Part shown: piece after piece, positions 37,471 to 49,160 of the stretch | Position numbering within the stretch: the first letter of the stretch is position 1 | How the letters are laid out: each line of letters begins with the position of its first letter | Assembly: GCF_051622035.1 (NCBI RefSeq) | Contig: NC_135355.1 | Coordinates: 5,940,001 to 6,004,000, forward strand | Origin: Arctopsyche grandis | Taxonomy: Eukaryota > Arthropoda > Insecta > Trichoptera > Hydropsychidae | Direction: 5' to 3' | Length of the DNA: 64,000 nucleotides | Translations under genes and position numbers: made by a program | The notes under the pieces: model-generated | Told to the model about the DNA's origin: nothing | What the model saw: only the letters and a program-made list of their open reading frames with translations | Databases searched by the model: none

Positions 37471-37953
37471 CAGTCGAAGTGTATTTTCAGTTGTAATATA
37501 TTCCAACTGGCTTTTTAGGTCATTCACATTCGAATATTATTCAACTAGTAAATTTTACTTCTACAAGTGCAAATACACTTTCAACAATGTGCGCCAGTTG
37601 AAATATAACAGTTGAGTTTTGACAGCTCTGATGTTTTTACGAATGATTTAGAATCCAATAATGCGTTAATATTTGCTAGGCATTACGAATAAAGGCAATT
37701 AGTGTCTCTAAGAATGTGCTCAAAACAAAAAATTATAGTTGAATTGTATTTACAGTTGTATATATTTTGACCAGTTGGAATATAATTCGCCATATGAATT
37801 AACTTACGTGGGTTAGACGGAATATATTCCGACAAGTCAAAATATATTATAACTAAAAATACACTTCAACTATAATGGTAGTTGATACCAGGTTAGATGA
37901 AATATATTCCAACTAGTCAAAATATATTACAACTGGAAGATACACTTCAACTG
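37471..37953. mobile_element. MITE with ~35-bp terminal inverted repeats
   Basis: Left end CAGTCGAAGTGTATTTTCAG, then TTGTAATATATTCCAACTGG; the right end ends CAGTTGAAGTGTATCTTCCA when reversed, then TTGTAATATATTTTGACTAG. The right terminal sequence is present twice in tandem (about 37828-37872 and 37908-37953). No coding capacity. The superfamily is unclear because no target duplication is evident. Confidence 0.65.
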
Positions 37954-38008
37954 TAACATATACACACATCTTACTCTATTCAACCACATATGTATGTATA
38001 TTAACCAA

Positions 38009-38490
38009 CAGCGTGATCTAGTGGCGAGTATTGAATTATTTCGTGTTTGATGTCACGGGTTCGATTCCCACTAAGAGTCTCGTTGTTGGCCAGACCTTGG
38101 TTGGTCAAGGTCGACCGTTTTTATTGAAACGGTTCCTGTAAAATTGGCTTTTCCTTCCAAATTTTCTGTTGCAAACCTTGAGTTATTGTTAGGTTTCGGC
38201 AGATTTCTCACCATAGATATCTCTGTGGTTCTTTATCGAATGTAAAAATTCGTATTGTTACATGAAAAATGTTATTAATCGTATTTATACGATGTGTGTA
38301 ATATGTGATCACAGATGTCAGGTATTGTTTCGATTAACATGTGTATGTATGTAATAATTATCTATTACCTAATAATTATCTAAATAGATGTCTCAATGTC
38401 AAGTTTTCAATGTCTTGTAATAAATTAGCCATAGTGACGACCTGGAGCTAATCTGTAATGTCACTATGGCGAAATTGTAAAAAATAAATA
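38009..38490 (+). mobile_element. tRNA-derived SINE with variant hairpin 3' end
   Basis: B box GGTTCGATTCC at 38058-38068; body TTGGCCAGACCTTGGTTGG; 3' end a perfect 10-bp hairpin CCATAGTGAC (38429) / GTCACTATGG (to 38469), followed by an A-rich tail. The stem sequence differs from that of the 10627 copy. Confidence 0.8.
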
Positions 38491-38742
38491 TGTATGTATA
38501 TGTACATAAGTATATACGTATGTATTTCGTTTCAAATTTATAGAGATTTTTCTAGATAAGGTATATATGTAGTACAACGTATATATGTAGTTTTAAGTCA
38601 AAACATCTCGGATTCAAAAATTAATATATACATATGTGGTACATAGATACTTGATGTTTGCGTATTTGTGTTAGTGAAGCTCACCCAGTTTCAGAAGTCG
38701 CGTGACGTACGATTGATAAATGGGGTGAAATATGGGAGAGCA

Positions 38743-38891
38743 GTCAGTCCAGGTTTTACCATAGGGGTGTATGGACTCCTATTCCGATTTATTCCCTTCG
38801 TATAAGTTGATATTTTAATTTTATATTTCGGAATAAAATGATTAAAGTGATTGTGAATTAATTGCCAGGAATTGAAACCACTTTTTATGAG
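38743..38891 (+). promoter_or_regulatory. tap: tap 5' UTR exon and promoter
   Basis: GCAGTCAGTCCAG at about 38739 contains an arthropod initiator (TCAGT). About 150 bases of non-repetitive leader end in TTATGAG|GTGAGTA, a consensus donor at 38892. The matching acceptor is TTTCGTTTCAG ending at 40010, seven bases before the tap ATG run-in. The intron (38892-40010) contains a LINE 3' UTR fragment and CACCTG E-boxes at 39865 and 39962, possible auto- or cross-regulatory bHLH sites. The exon boundaries are predicted. Confidence 0.5.
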
Positions 38892-39062
38892 GTGAGTACT
38901 GTTTTAAAAAATCTTTTTGTACATATTTCTAATCATTGTTTCGTAATGGTTTTATATTATTTTTATTACTTAATGTACACCTAGTTTCAAATTTTAATTT
39001 GAATTATATACATACGTAATCAAAATATATCGAATTATTTTAATACAAAAATGAACATTTGC

Positions 39063-39360
39063 TTTTTGATTTTGAAATTCTTTTTATTACTACTACTAAA
39101 TTATGTTCACAATACATTTTATATCTATTTCAATAGCTACTGATCTACTGATCATTTTCTATTTTACAGTTTTAATTTAATTTTGTTAGGAATCATATTA
39201 TTATATTATTCTAATGTTAATGTACAGCATAATAGGAAAAATACACAGCTCAAAAACCTATTTACAATTCTTATAAATGCTCATAATACATCTAATACAT
39301 AATATTAATTAAATAAAATCTAAAGTCGACGATTTAAAGCAGATTGTGTTTAGGTAATCT
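39063..39360 (-). repeat. Jockey-like LINE 3' UTR fragment in tap intron
   Basis: Reverse complement of the 33463 and 50973 copies; contains TAGCTACTGATCTACTGATC at about 39136. Confidence 0.8.
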
Positions 39361-40016
39361 GAAAATGAACACGGACTTTGCGTATCACTAGAGTATTAGA
39401 CGGAATCATCTAACAAGTTAAAAATTACAAATAATATAGAATATTATTATATTTTCAAAATAATTTTTGATTACATTTACATAGAACAATTTTTTTTCAA
39501 ATTTATTGTAATTTTTTTATGAAAAAATCTATGCTTAAAAAAGTTTTTTTTTTCATTGCATAAAATAATCATTTTAATTTTATGCTGGAAAATAAATAAT
39601 TATGTGCATCTTTAAAATATGTTTATCGCGTATTAATTTTTTGATTTAACTCTATAAAGTATTTGTATTTAATCTGCTTTAGGTTCAACTCTAATATGTT
39701 TTAAGTCACCTACATACGTATACTATTTTTTTTTTCTTTTTAAATAAAAAAAAATACAAATAAGGGAAATAAAGGGGAGTGAGTTCTGATTTTAAATACG
39801 ATTTTGATTTGGTGTGACGTGCTCGTGCTCGGTCATGGTACGGTGACTACGCACAAGTACCAGACACCTGTTCAAAAGTTAATTACTTACTACTAAAACA
39901 CACCCCCTCGGTTTATATGTTTGTTCAACGGGAAAAATAGCGTGACGATTACTATACTGGACACCTGGAACATTTCGTCTTTGATTTACAACTATTACGT
40001 TTCGTTTCAGGTAACC

Positions 40017-41426
40017 ATGTCGTGCTACAGCAGCCTCGAAGACTACTCATTGGACATCAACGACAGCATCTGCTCTTCAGACTCGGGACTGGAGAGGAGC
40101 TATCAAGATCTAACTTATTCAAAATCGCCCAAAGTGAATAAATCTCTCGACTGTTCCGACTATGGAATATCTTTAAATCAAACCCCAATCAAAAACAGAA
40201 TTCTCAACGAGGAATATGCAGCGTTGGCGTCTCCAGCACCTTCGGACATACCGATGAGCTCGTTCATCTCGGAGCTGAACGACGCCAATGGAAAGACTTC
40301 CACGCCGAAGAAGAATGCCAAAGTTAAAGACAAAGATCCGAACAGGCCTAAAAGAAAATATGCGCACGGTAAAAATAGAGTTACGAGATCCAGAAGTCCC
40401 ACCCAGGTTTTGAGGATAAAGCGCACGAGGAGAATGAAAGCCAACGACAGGGAACGGAATAGGATGCACATGTTGAACGAAGCTCTGGATAAGTTGAGAA
40501 GAGTCCTGCCGACATTTCCCGAAGATAATAAATTAACCAAAATAGAAACTCTGCGTTTCGCACACAACTACATATTTGCGTTGAGTCAAACCTTGGACTC
40601 GTTGGAAAACATTGACTCGGATCTACTTCCCGGACAAGGGCTTTCTCTCAACTATGAAAAACTTCAAAACTATTCACTTTCTGGAGAGAAGATCACCAAG
40701 GACACTTTTAGAGAAATGTTTTTATTGCCTGTAGGGAAATGCGGAGCTTTCGACCAATACTCGAATACAGACTATGCAGGCTGTGAATATCAAAGAAGTC
40801 CATTTCCGAACGGTGCCAATTTCTGCCAAACGTCTGAAGGAGTCCTCGTCAACGTGGGCAACGTCACAGTGTCCATAAACAACAGTGGTGGAAATAGCAT
40901 ATCTTCAACTACAGGAAGTGGATATACAGCAAATCCGAGAATATTATGCGACGAAATAGAATTGCAAAAGTTCAGATGTCAGGATCCATTCGAGAGGCCG
41001 AAGGAGTTCAAGAATCAAATTATCAACGATGATCCTTTCGCAATGCCAGACGTCTATAATGCCGAAGCCAAACACCAGTACAAAGACCTCCACAATCCGA
41101 ACTTCTCTAGGCAAAACTATGAAATATTCAAAGGTGCTTTCGAGACTGCCAGAAATGCTGGTAAATCTACATACAGTGCCAACCACACTTACGATCCTTC
41201 CCAGACGAGCGTTTTTGACTCTCCGAGTGGTGGATATCCTTCACAATACAATTACAACTCTCCATATCCTAATTATGACACCACGTATGTGGGAAACGTG
41301 AGCAATACTACGTCGTACTTCAACAGCGAAAAGTCCAGAAACACTTTCAATCAAGATTATAAGCAGAGCGGATTCAGAGATCATCAATTTAAAAGCATGG
41401 CAATTTGTCCCAACTTCAGCAACTGA
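40017..41426 (+). CDS. tap: Neurogenin-family bHLH transcription factor tap (biparous)
   Basis: A single coding exon of 469 aa. The bHLH domain is at about residues 138-193: basic region [20 protein letters not shown], loop [10 protein letters not shown], helix 2 [29 protein letters not shown] is typical of neurogenins and insect tap rather than atonal or NeuroD. E-box contacting Glu and Arg of the basic region (ERNR) are present. Flanks are low-complexity: Ser/Asn-rich before, and Tyr/Asn/Ser-rich at the C-terminus, plausible activation regions. It should bind CANNTG sites as a heterodimer with Daughterless in the nucleus and act in neural development, as tap does in Drosophila. I place the start at 40017 (ACCATGT), just after a splice acceptor; an open extension to 39921 lies in the intron. 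Odd: Met replaces the usual Asn in NRMHNLN. The 3' UTR carries two MITEs. Confidence 0.93.
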   Translation: MSCYSSLEDYSLDINDSICSSDSGLERSYQDLTYSKSPKVNKSLDCSDYGISLNQTPIKNRILNEEYAALASPAPSDIPMSSFISELNDANGKTSTPKKNAKVKDKDPNRPKRKYAHGKNRVTRSRSPTQVLRIKRTRRMKANDRERNRMHMLNEALDKLRRVLPTFPEDNKLTKIETLRFAHNYIFALSQTLDSLENIDSDLLPGQGLSLNYEKLQNYSLSGEKITKDTFREMFLLPVGKCGAFDQYSNTDYAGCEYQRSPFPNGANFCQTSEGVLVNVGNVTVSINNSGGNSISSTTGSGYTANPRILCDEIELQKFRCQDPFERPKEFKNQIINDDPFAMPDVYNAEAKHQYKDLHNPNFSRQNYEIFKGAFETARNAGKSTYSANHTYDPSQTSVFDSPSGGYPSQYNYNSPYPNYDTTYVGNVSNTTSYFNSEKSRNTFNQDYKQSGFRDHQFKSMAICPNFSN

Positions 41427-41589
41427 AACATATTTTATAATATAAAGACGCTTTTCTTCGGCTTACATGGTATCGCTTTTATGTATACATTTAAAATTCT
41501 CATATGTAATATGCATATTAAATGTTGAAAATCGCATTCTTAGTTTAAATATTAAAAAAAAATCAAACAACTTTCATAATACGTGTACA

Positions 41590-41833
41590 TATGAGCCGCT
41601 ATTTTTCGAAAGTGGCATAAGTCCACTTTTTTTCATTTTGAGAAATATTTCGAAAAACACTAGATGTAATATTTTGCGTTTAACAATATTTAAAAATACT
41701 TTTATTCTGCTTTTCCGAGATTCTGGACATATCGACTTAAAATAAGTGATAATAATTTGTGAATTCATTCAAAGAGAATAGTGTTTTGGGAACTGAAAAT
41801 TGGACTTTACTATCAAATATAACAGCTCGTATA
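41590..41833. mobile_element. MITE with TATGAGC inverted repeats, in the tap 3' UTR
   Basis: Left end TATGAGCCGCTATTTTTCGA followed by AAGTGGCATAAGTCCA; right end is an approximate inverse (TGGACTTTACTATCAAATAT, then AACAGCTCGTATA). A second copy is at 51905-52120 with the right end better kept. TA dinucleotides at both ends suggest a Tc1/mariner type, but this is inferred. Confidence 0.65.
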
Positions 41834-42024
41834 TAGATTTTTTTTACACCTTTAAATATTCAGATACTTTGTATTTTTTTTTTTTAATTTTAAGACTTAC
41901 ATTTCAAACATAAGTTTTTATTTGTTTTTTTTTAATAATATTTTTTTACAGATCATAGCATATTTATTTTCTTGTAAAATTTTATTTTTAATTAAATTTT
42001 CTTCCTAATAATAAATAGTATGAA

Positions 42025-42114
42025 TTAACCGCTTAGCTGCCCAAAGCGCCTTAAGGCGCAAACAGCCGTATCTATTATACGCTCAGTGCGTCGGCTGGAT
42101 GTCTAAGCGGTTAA
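42025..42114. mobile_element. 90-bp TTAA-flanked MITE (piggyBac-like)
   Basis: TTAACCGCTTAG at 42025 and CTAAGCGGTTAA ending at 42114 are a perfect 12-bp inverted repeat including TTAA, the piggyBac target. The interior is GC-rich (GCGCCTTAAGGCGC palindrome at 42047-42060). It would form a hairpin in the tap mRNA 3' UTR. Confidence 0.65.
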
Positions 42115-42393
42115 CTAAATCAAAATAAATTTTCTATAAATATTGCTCAATACATATTATTAAATGTGATTATTTGAAGATCAATAGAATATTTTAAATG
42201 TATTTACAATTAAAAAATAAAAAATATATGCTTATATTTACAATGATCTCAAAAGCAATCTAGTCATTATATTATAAATTGTAAATACTTGTATTTTTAT
42301 AACTAAATTTAAACATTGTCAATTATATAGGGTGCCTGAAATATATTTTATATTTGTGATGTAAATTGTACTTAGTGTATTTTTATCAGAGAC

Positions 42394-42399
42394 AATAAA
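42394..42399 (+). terminator. tap: Candidate polyadenylation signal of tap
   Basis: AATAAA about 970 bases after the tap stop codon, the first canonical signal downstream of the two MITEs in a favourable AT-rich context. Earlier AATAAA-like strings (near 42010) would give a shorter form lacking the TTAA MITE. Confidence 0.4.
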
Positions 42400-42474
42400 A
42401 ATATTTTTAAAAATTACATACATATACTTACAGTATTTTAATCGCTCAATTTATTTTTTGAAATGTTAAATAAA

Positions 42475-42800
42475 AAAAAACCAGTACGAATGACAGACGA
42501 GCCTTGGGGGTGAAATGGCTTTGACCAAAATAAATCATGGGTTCTGAATAGTCAGACGTCAAAATGCTAAACGGGGGCATTGGGCCAGCTTCTTTCTCCT
42601 CTGCTTCTGTCTCCCCTCCTACCCTCTGGTGCTGTAACGTAATGAGCCGACCATTGTTTAGAAGCAATAACCGGGATTTGAACCCCATGATATTTATGGT
42701 TCCGCGTCACAGAGCACCGTTGCAGCTGCTCACTCTCTCTGCACCCGAGCGACAAAACGCCATTGCATTGTACTCTGGAATGGGGCAGGTGTATACAGAG
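42475..42800 (-). mobile_element. Possible second SINE family, minus strand
   Basis: On the minus strand GGGGTTCAAATCCCGG (about 42675-42690) is a strong tRNA B box. It is followed by a unique body ending near 42475 in an oligo-A (plus-strand Ts appear as AAAAAAAAACC). The A box is weak. The body does not match the main SINE family. Confidence 0.4.
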
Positions 42801-43369
42801 TAAACTGTGATTTATCAGCAATTCAAACTTGCTACTACGACTACAATGCCATTTACATGCAAAGATAATGACTATTATAGCCAAATTAAAAATATAAACA
42901 AAGCTTGATGATACATTTGATATCGAACTACGATTCATCTTCAGAAACCACCAACTTCAACGTTGCATTTTTTTTCTGTATTATGGGGCCTATAAAATTA
43001 GCTATTTATCGCCTTATGTCAGTATAGATCGTTGTCTACGATATACTCATCGATTTAATATTAAAATTCATTTCATAAGTTTTTTTCTAATAATTTTAAG
43101 AACACGTTGAAAAATAAATAAAATCATATTTACAATACGCTGTAATAAAGCTAAAATATCTGGTCCCTTCTTTATTTAATTTTGAAATTAGTTTAACAAA
43201 AACATAAAAATTGATTATAAAAATTAGCACATTTGTATCAATAATCTTTAGTATGTAATTTAACATAAAATAATGGTAGACTTAAAAGTTCAGTAGAATA
43301 GCAGAAATTGTAATAATTTTAATTGCAACAAGCAAAATAAATGCAAAGAATGAAGTATTTGATTTTAAT

Positions 43370-44180
43370 TTCGAAATGCTTTTTATTGTTTTTAAATTAC
43401 ATATGTTAAACGAAACATCTTAGATCTACATATTATAATAATTACTGATCTGGAGATCATTATATATTTTAAGAAAAAAATTATTAGTGTTTATCAGGCC
43501 TCTGGAATCGGATCAAAATTTACCGATTCCGATTTTGGCTTTATTTAATGGTTCGACTCCGATTACAAACTCTGACTGCAACCTGAGCGATTTTAATAAG
43601 ATTAACTTTTGTTGCCAACGTATAAAATTATTAGTTATAAAAATAATATAAAAAATTGAAGGAATTAAAAAAATCAATAAAAATTTACATGTAACCCAAT
43701 TTATTGAATTTTTGGTAAATAAATAGATATAAATAAAAATTAAGTACATTCATAGTATATGTGTGTGAATTTCATACAGAAACAAATCAATTTACAAAAA
43801 TTTTATACAATTTTAAAAAGTATGAGACGGAGGAAACATCGATTTTGGCCAGAGCACGTCAAAATGATGTGCAATTCAATTGATTTTATTTATAGTGTAA
43901 TTTAAATTCATGATTTTTATAAAGAAATTATTAAATTTCAATTTTTTAGTCCATTTGCTTCAATAAAATTAGAGACTCATACCGTAATACTGTTAATTAT
44001 TAAAATAATAAAAAGGAGTCCAAGTCGGTTGATATTTTTACGTATATATGTATGTACATATATAATAATATCTTATTTTAATGTTATTGTTTCAGCATAA
44101 AAGTTCAAAAACATATTTACAATTTTTATCAATGTTTATAATCCATTTTATACATAATATCGATCTAATGCAGATAAAAT
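43370..44180 (-). repeat. Jockey-like LINE 3' UTR split by a hAT MITE
   Basis: The 43370-43490 and 44060-44180 segments are colinear, diverged parts of the LINE 3' UTR seen at 39063. Between them, 43497-44035 resembles the hAT MITE at 11531 (TGGAATCGGA...CCGATTCCGAT, later GGAGTCCAAGTCGG). The MITE therefore inserted after the LINE. Confidence 0.55.
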
Positions 44181-44199
44181 ATAAAATATGATATAAATA

Positions 44200-46500
44200 T
44201 GATAAGTCATGTTTTTGACTGTTCGCTTGCATATTCTTGTTGATCGATGAATCAATGCGAGAGAAAGATACAGCTATATTTTCTTAAGCTATTGTTTTCG
44301 TCGCTTTTGGTGCGTGGCTAGTGCGTCATGCAGTCGCCTGTTGGCCTTCCCTATGTACGTTTGCATGTCGATGTTTGTCGTTATATTTTAATACAAAAAT
44401 TGTCAAAAACATGCTATAGGACTAAAACTTTTTTTTATATTGTATAAAATGATTAATAACATCTATTGAACATATTTGTATCGAGAAAAGGTGTATTTTG
44501 ATTAAAAAATATTAGGGTCTTACTCGACCCCAGTTCGGGATACTCGTTCGATCTCGACGCTCCGTCCTTCAAAGGTTAGAGCAACTAACATGGAGACTTG
44601 TTTTAGGTTCTTCAAAGACGAATTCATAAAACTAAAGTAATACATTGGAATTTGGCTTCAAATTAGTATGAATTGAGATCAGTTATGTTTAATATGAATC
44701 ATCACCCAATAACAAAGCGGAATTTAATCCAAATAAACATCGCATTCGATTTCGACGATATATTTTTTTGTTCACTTTATCAGATGCCAGTTCTGTATCA
44801 GGTGTCGGATTATCCCGAAATAAATTCGCAACCCAGCGTAATATTACCCCAATCGACAATGGGGTCCCAAAACGGTAGCCTCATTGTTAAACATACATAC
44901 ATACATATAGGTATGTGTTGAGATTTCAGGGATAGCATAGCCTGGGGCCTAACAGCCGTCATAATCCATCGGGTTCGCTCCATTCATCGGATTCGATCCG
45001 CTTGTTAGTCCGTTTGTACCCAGGACTCCCCTGCTTCATCTCGACCGGCTCTAATGTACATTGCAAATATTCACCGCAAACATCGCTTTTATTATTTATT
45101 TGTTTGCCCGCTCCATTTTTGACGGTGCACCCCCCGGTGGGAGTGATGGCTAATTTTCTGGCACTGGAAGATATACATAGCTCATAACAAAATCCATGTA
45201 CATTTGGATTTTTTTAAATTCTGTCAATTTTTACAAGGTTTTTTTATTATATATTACAAGGTTTTTATTAGTTTCACTTCATCAATTGGTGTGACACTGA
45301 CTACACTCTTCCGATCGCTTTGAAACTTTGCCATTTTGCGAGGTTTGGCCGCCGATAGAGATTCTAATTGAATTAAACTCACCATAAGTCGATGGTGAAA
45401 TATAATCCTAATAAACACCGTCTCCAAAAACTTTGGAGACGGTGACAGCTAACCCATTGGCAATAGCCAGTAGCCTTGTTTGTTTGACTTTCCAGCCCCC
45501 ACTCGTTTTGTCAGATTTTAATTGTTAAAACGCCCATAACTTTACCATTTTCACGCTACATCTTATAAAATTTGCATTATAAACTCTCATTATCTCTGAC
45601 ATATTTTTACTTCACTAATAAGTTATATAATGAATACTAAAAATACGTTTTAGTAAAATTGAAATGGCCGATGCGGTGTTTGTTCTTTGGCCAAGGCGGT
45701 CTCGCTGCTTGTTTGACGTCTCTCTTTTCGATCTCTTCTATCTTTGATTTCAAATCTCTGATTTCGACTATTTGGATTGATTTTGGACTAAGGGTGTCTC
45801 TTCTTTGGACTAAGTTAACTTTTGATTATACTAGATTTTTTATGTCTTAATACTTTTCAAATTCACTTTCCAATATGGTTGTGTTGTTATTATTTTTTAC
45901 TCTACTTCAATAAAATTGTTGACATCTACTGCTGCCATACTATCGCATTTTTACGATTATAATTTACAGTAAGAACTATAAAATATTAATAGATGGTCTT
46001 CTCCAATTCTCCGTCACATATAAATTAGTCCAAAGTCCAAGATCAATTTTGACAGCCAAAGGAAAAATGAGTCATGATTTAAATTTGTTTCTAAGCTGTA
46101 CATAAAATGCAATATTAAAATGGCGAGTCACACCAAGGATGAAACTTTTGCCAATAAAAGTCAAAAATGGAATACTGATTTTAGCGGATATTGGATATTG
46201 GTCCTTCTCAGATTATGTGCGTGGTCGACATCATAATTTAATGATTGTAACTCCTGCCTGCACAGTCCTTTATCGGATGACTCCTATATCAAGAGCTAAC
46301 TAACTTCTTAATGAAATCATTGCTGCCGTGCTTGAATGTGAGTTTCCCGCTCAGTGAGCGTAGGTTATCAATTATTATATTAACCTATTTGTCTGGTAGC
46401 CTGCGCTCAGCATTATTTTCATAATTGATGTGATGTATGAGTGGAGTTGTGAACTTCTATCTTCCATTTTGACCTCGGGGAGATGTTTTATTTACCGTTT
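44200..46500. other. Intergenic DNA, no gene recognised
   Basis: Short frames (for example 45002-45187 and 45659-45850) have no recognisable domain. The one notable structure is a perfect 13-bp hairpin at 45416-45444, reported separately. Confidence 0.4.
45416..45444. other. Perfect 13-bp stem hairpin
   Basis: CACCGTCTCCAAA, loop AAC, TTTGGAGACGGTG. No A-rich tail or inverted-repeat transposon ends are adjacent. Confidence 0.6.
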
Positions 46501-46512
46501 TTCTTATCCAAG

Positions 46513-46585
46513 CCATTGTGGTGCATTAAGTTCTTCCTGAAATGCCACAATGGTCCAAAACTATAAATAAATGTAATATTGTTTG
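46513..46585 (+). mobile_element. Retroposon 3' hairpin tail, plus strand
   Basis: CCATTGTGG (46513) and CCACAATGG (to 46553) form a perfect 9-bp stem around loop TGCATTAAGTTCTTCCTGAA. The tail TCCAAAACTATAAATAAATG follows. It matches the inverted copy at 35840-35912. Confidence 0.6.
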
Positions 46586-47592
46586 AATTTTTTTCAAATA
46601 TTTTTATCTCACCCCCCATTGAATTGGTGTGCATTTACCATTACTTATTTACCAGTCAACTTTTCTCATATCCACCTTTTTTCCATCATGTTCTGGCGTT
46701 TTTTTGTTCATAGTCCCTCCCTTCTAGTTCATTTGACATTCAAGAAAGATTTCTAGTTACTTGTGTTGTATGTAAATGAAAATTGTTGTTAATAATATGA
46801 AAATTGGTAGTCAAATTTTCATATTCCCTCATTGAACGTACGAGTTCAGTCACAACATGCAGATGGTTGAAAATTTCACGCTGCTTCAAATTCAAAAGTC
46901 CTTATTTACATTTACTTTTTTTAGATCTTTGTTTGAGCCCAGTTGAACATATCCAATGACCGGTGCGTATAGAATTACTTTAGGTTCGGTTCCTGGTCTA
47001 ACCCCTTCCGTGAACAAATAATCAAATAAACTCACCCGCTCGGACAGCTAATAATTTGCCATGGATTCAACCCTAACTACAAAAAGACTAAGAGAATGAA
47101 AAAAGAGAGAGAGAGATAAACTCACTTAAAATTTATAAGAATTTATTTTATTTTATATGCCTTCAGATATTCTCTTTCATGTTTGTACGTATGTATTGTA
47201 GCTAGTTTTTTTTTCATATAAGAAGGGTAAGTATGAATAAACTTTGTATTCTCTCTGGGCCAGTAGTGAAGCAATTTGAGGTCGAATCAGTGGGGGAGGA
47301 TTTCGTTGTGGGGACTTTGAGCTAAACTCTTCAATGCATGGACCATTGTCGAAAACAAATATTCGAGACTTTATTAACGTCGACAAAATATATACATATA
47401 TACTCTGTCTTAATTATTTCATACAATTAATAAAGGCTATGTATGAAAATTTCAAATTCGTATTAATTTGTATGTGTTTTGTTTTATTTTACACCCATAT
47501 AAATCATATTGTTAACATCCTAAGATAATGTATTACGAGCATATCCCCATTTACGTATAAATTACAAAATAATGTGAATTAATTTAACCAGC

Positions 47593-47960
47593 AACTTACA
47601 AATGTAGATCAGTGGTTAGCATGTAATGCTTTCGATTGTGTGGTCGCGGGTTCTATCCCTGTCTTTGTTGCTGGCCAGACCTTGGATATGTGTCTCCAAG
47701 GTCGATCGTTTCCTTTCAGAATTTTCCAAAGTATCTGATTTCATTGGAAACGGTTCCAACCAATTGGCAATCCTGTTCTATTTCCCGCAAAATTTGGGTT
47801 TACAGCATCTCATAATTTATGGATATTTAAAATGCTGCAAAAATTTGTCCATTAATGTCTCTATGATGATTGTAATATTTGATGATCTATTCCTTAAACA
47901 ATACTTATGTATAATGTTGACCATGGATGTCAATAAAATGGATGTATACTTGTATAAATA
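47593..47960 (+). mobile_element. tRNA-derived SINE
   Basis: A-box-like GATCAGTGGTTAGCA, B box GGTTCTATCCC at 47649, body GCTGGCCAGACCTTGGATAT and TCGTTTCCTTTCAGAATTT. The 3' end lacks the usual hairpin. Confidence 0.85.
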
Positions 47961-48658
47961 ATAATATTAATAATAATCCTTCCGTGTAAAATCATATATA
48001 ATGAACACCACTGTATTAAATAATGTTGTTTTGATTATTTTGATTTCTCTAATGTGTATTTTAATTTTAATTTTGTATCATCTATGTATGTATGTAGGAT
48101 CTGGTTGTTAGGATTCATAGGCGGTATTGTGAAATGAGACTCGTTCATCAGTTTTAAACATTGTTCACTTGGTGGAGCGCCACAACAGTCTAAAAAGACT
48201 GTTCCGACACATTACATATTAACAACTTCATCATTTATTCTACTCATGCGTGCCAACTTAATCATTCATACGGGCATTTTTCTACGTTATTTTATTTTAT
48301 TTATTGAAAAATCAACAGACAACAGGATGTAGATATGTATAAAAAACAAATAGTAAATATATAATATATGTAACATCCGAGTCCAATAACAGATTTTTAC
48401 AAAGATTATAAAAAAAATGAAAAAGGTAAATATAAGGAAAACAAATGAAAAAGAAAAGAATAAAGGCTATAACATGACAAAATAGAACATTGCATAATTA
48501 AACTATAGTATTAAAATATTGGAAAAATGTTATAAAATAGAATATAAGAAGAAATAAAACTAAAACTAAGTTATAAAACTAAATCCCACACATACATATA
48601 CATATTCATTTATATAGATGATACATATTGCACTATCTTACTTATCATCTGGAATACA

Positions 48659-48659
<1 letters not shown>

Positions 48660-48709
<50 letters not shown>

Positions 48710-49160
48710 GCAATTGAATGATTTTATTTTACATAGATATATACCAGGAAAGCTTGACAGGAAGACCCCAATGCGCCTTCATGGACAATTAATTACAAAT
48801 AATGCAGCATTTTATTATTACATAAATCACTGCATTTCCAGAAGCTGAAGAACACGAAATAACAATTAATTAATTAATTAATTACAGAATTTATCCATAG
48901 AGACATGTATGGATATAGATTTTGTACATCATTTTTACAAATTATACACACAATAAATACAGAAGATTTGTGACAACAGGAAAGATGATTATTTTGCCAA
49001 TTTTGAGGAACCGATTCAACAATGATCAGATAAAATTGGCAAACTCTGATAAGAAACGATCACAAATACCCCCAAATCTAACCAGCAGTATGGCGGATCG
49101 AACCCACTGATCACTTGGTGCTAAACCTACACGCTACCATTAAGCCATGCTACTGGCTTA
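48660..49160 (-). mobile_element. tRNA-derived SINE, minus strand, after a (TA)n tract
   Basis: (TA)n at 48667-48700; SINE 3' hairpin region CCAGGAAAGCTTGACAGG from 48743; body GAAACGATCACAAATACC; tRNA head with GGATCGAACCCACTGATCAC and ACGCTACCATTAAGCCATGC near 49150. Closely related to the 58315 copy, indicating one subfamily. Confidence 0.85.

Noticed and set aside
39921-40016. Upstream extension of tap by 32 residues
   Set aside because: A strong acceptor ends at 40010 and the extension has intron-like composition; the ATG at 40017 fits better.
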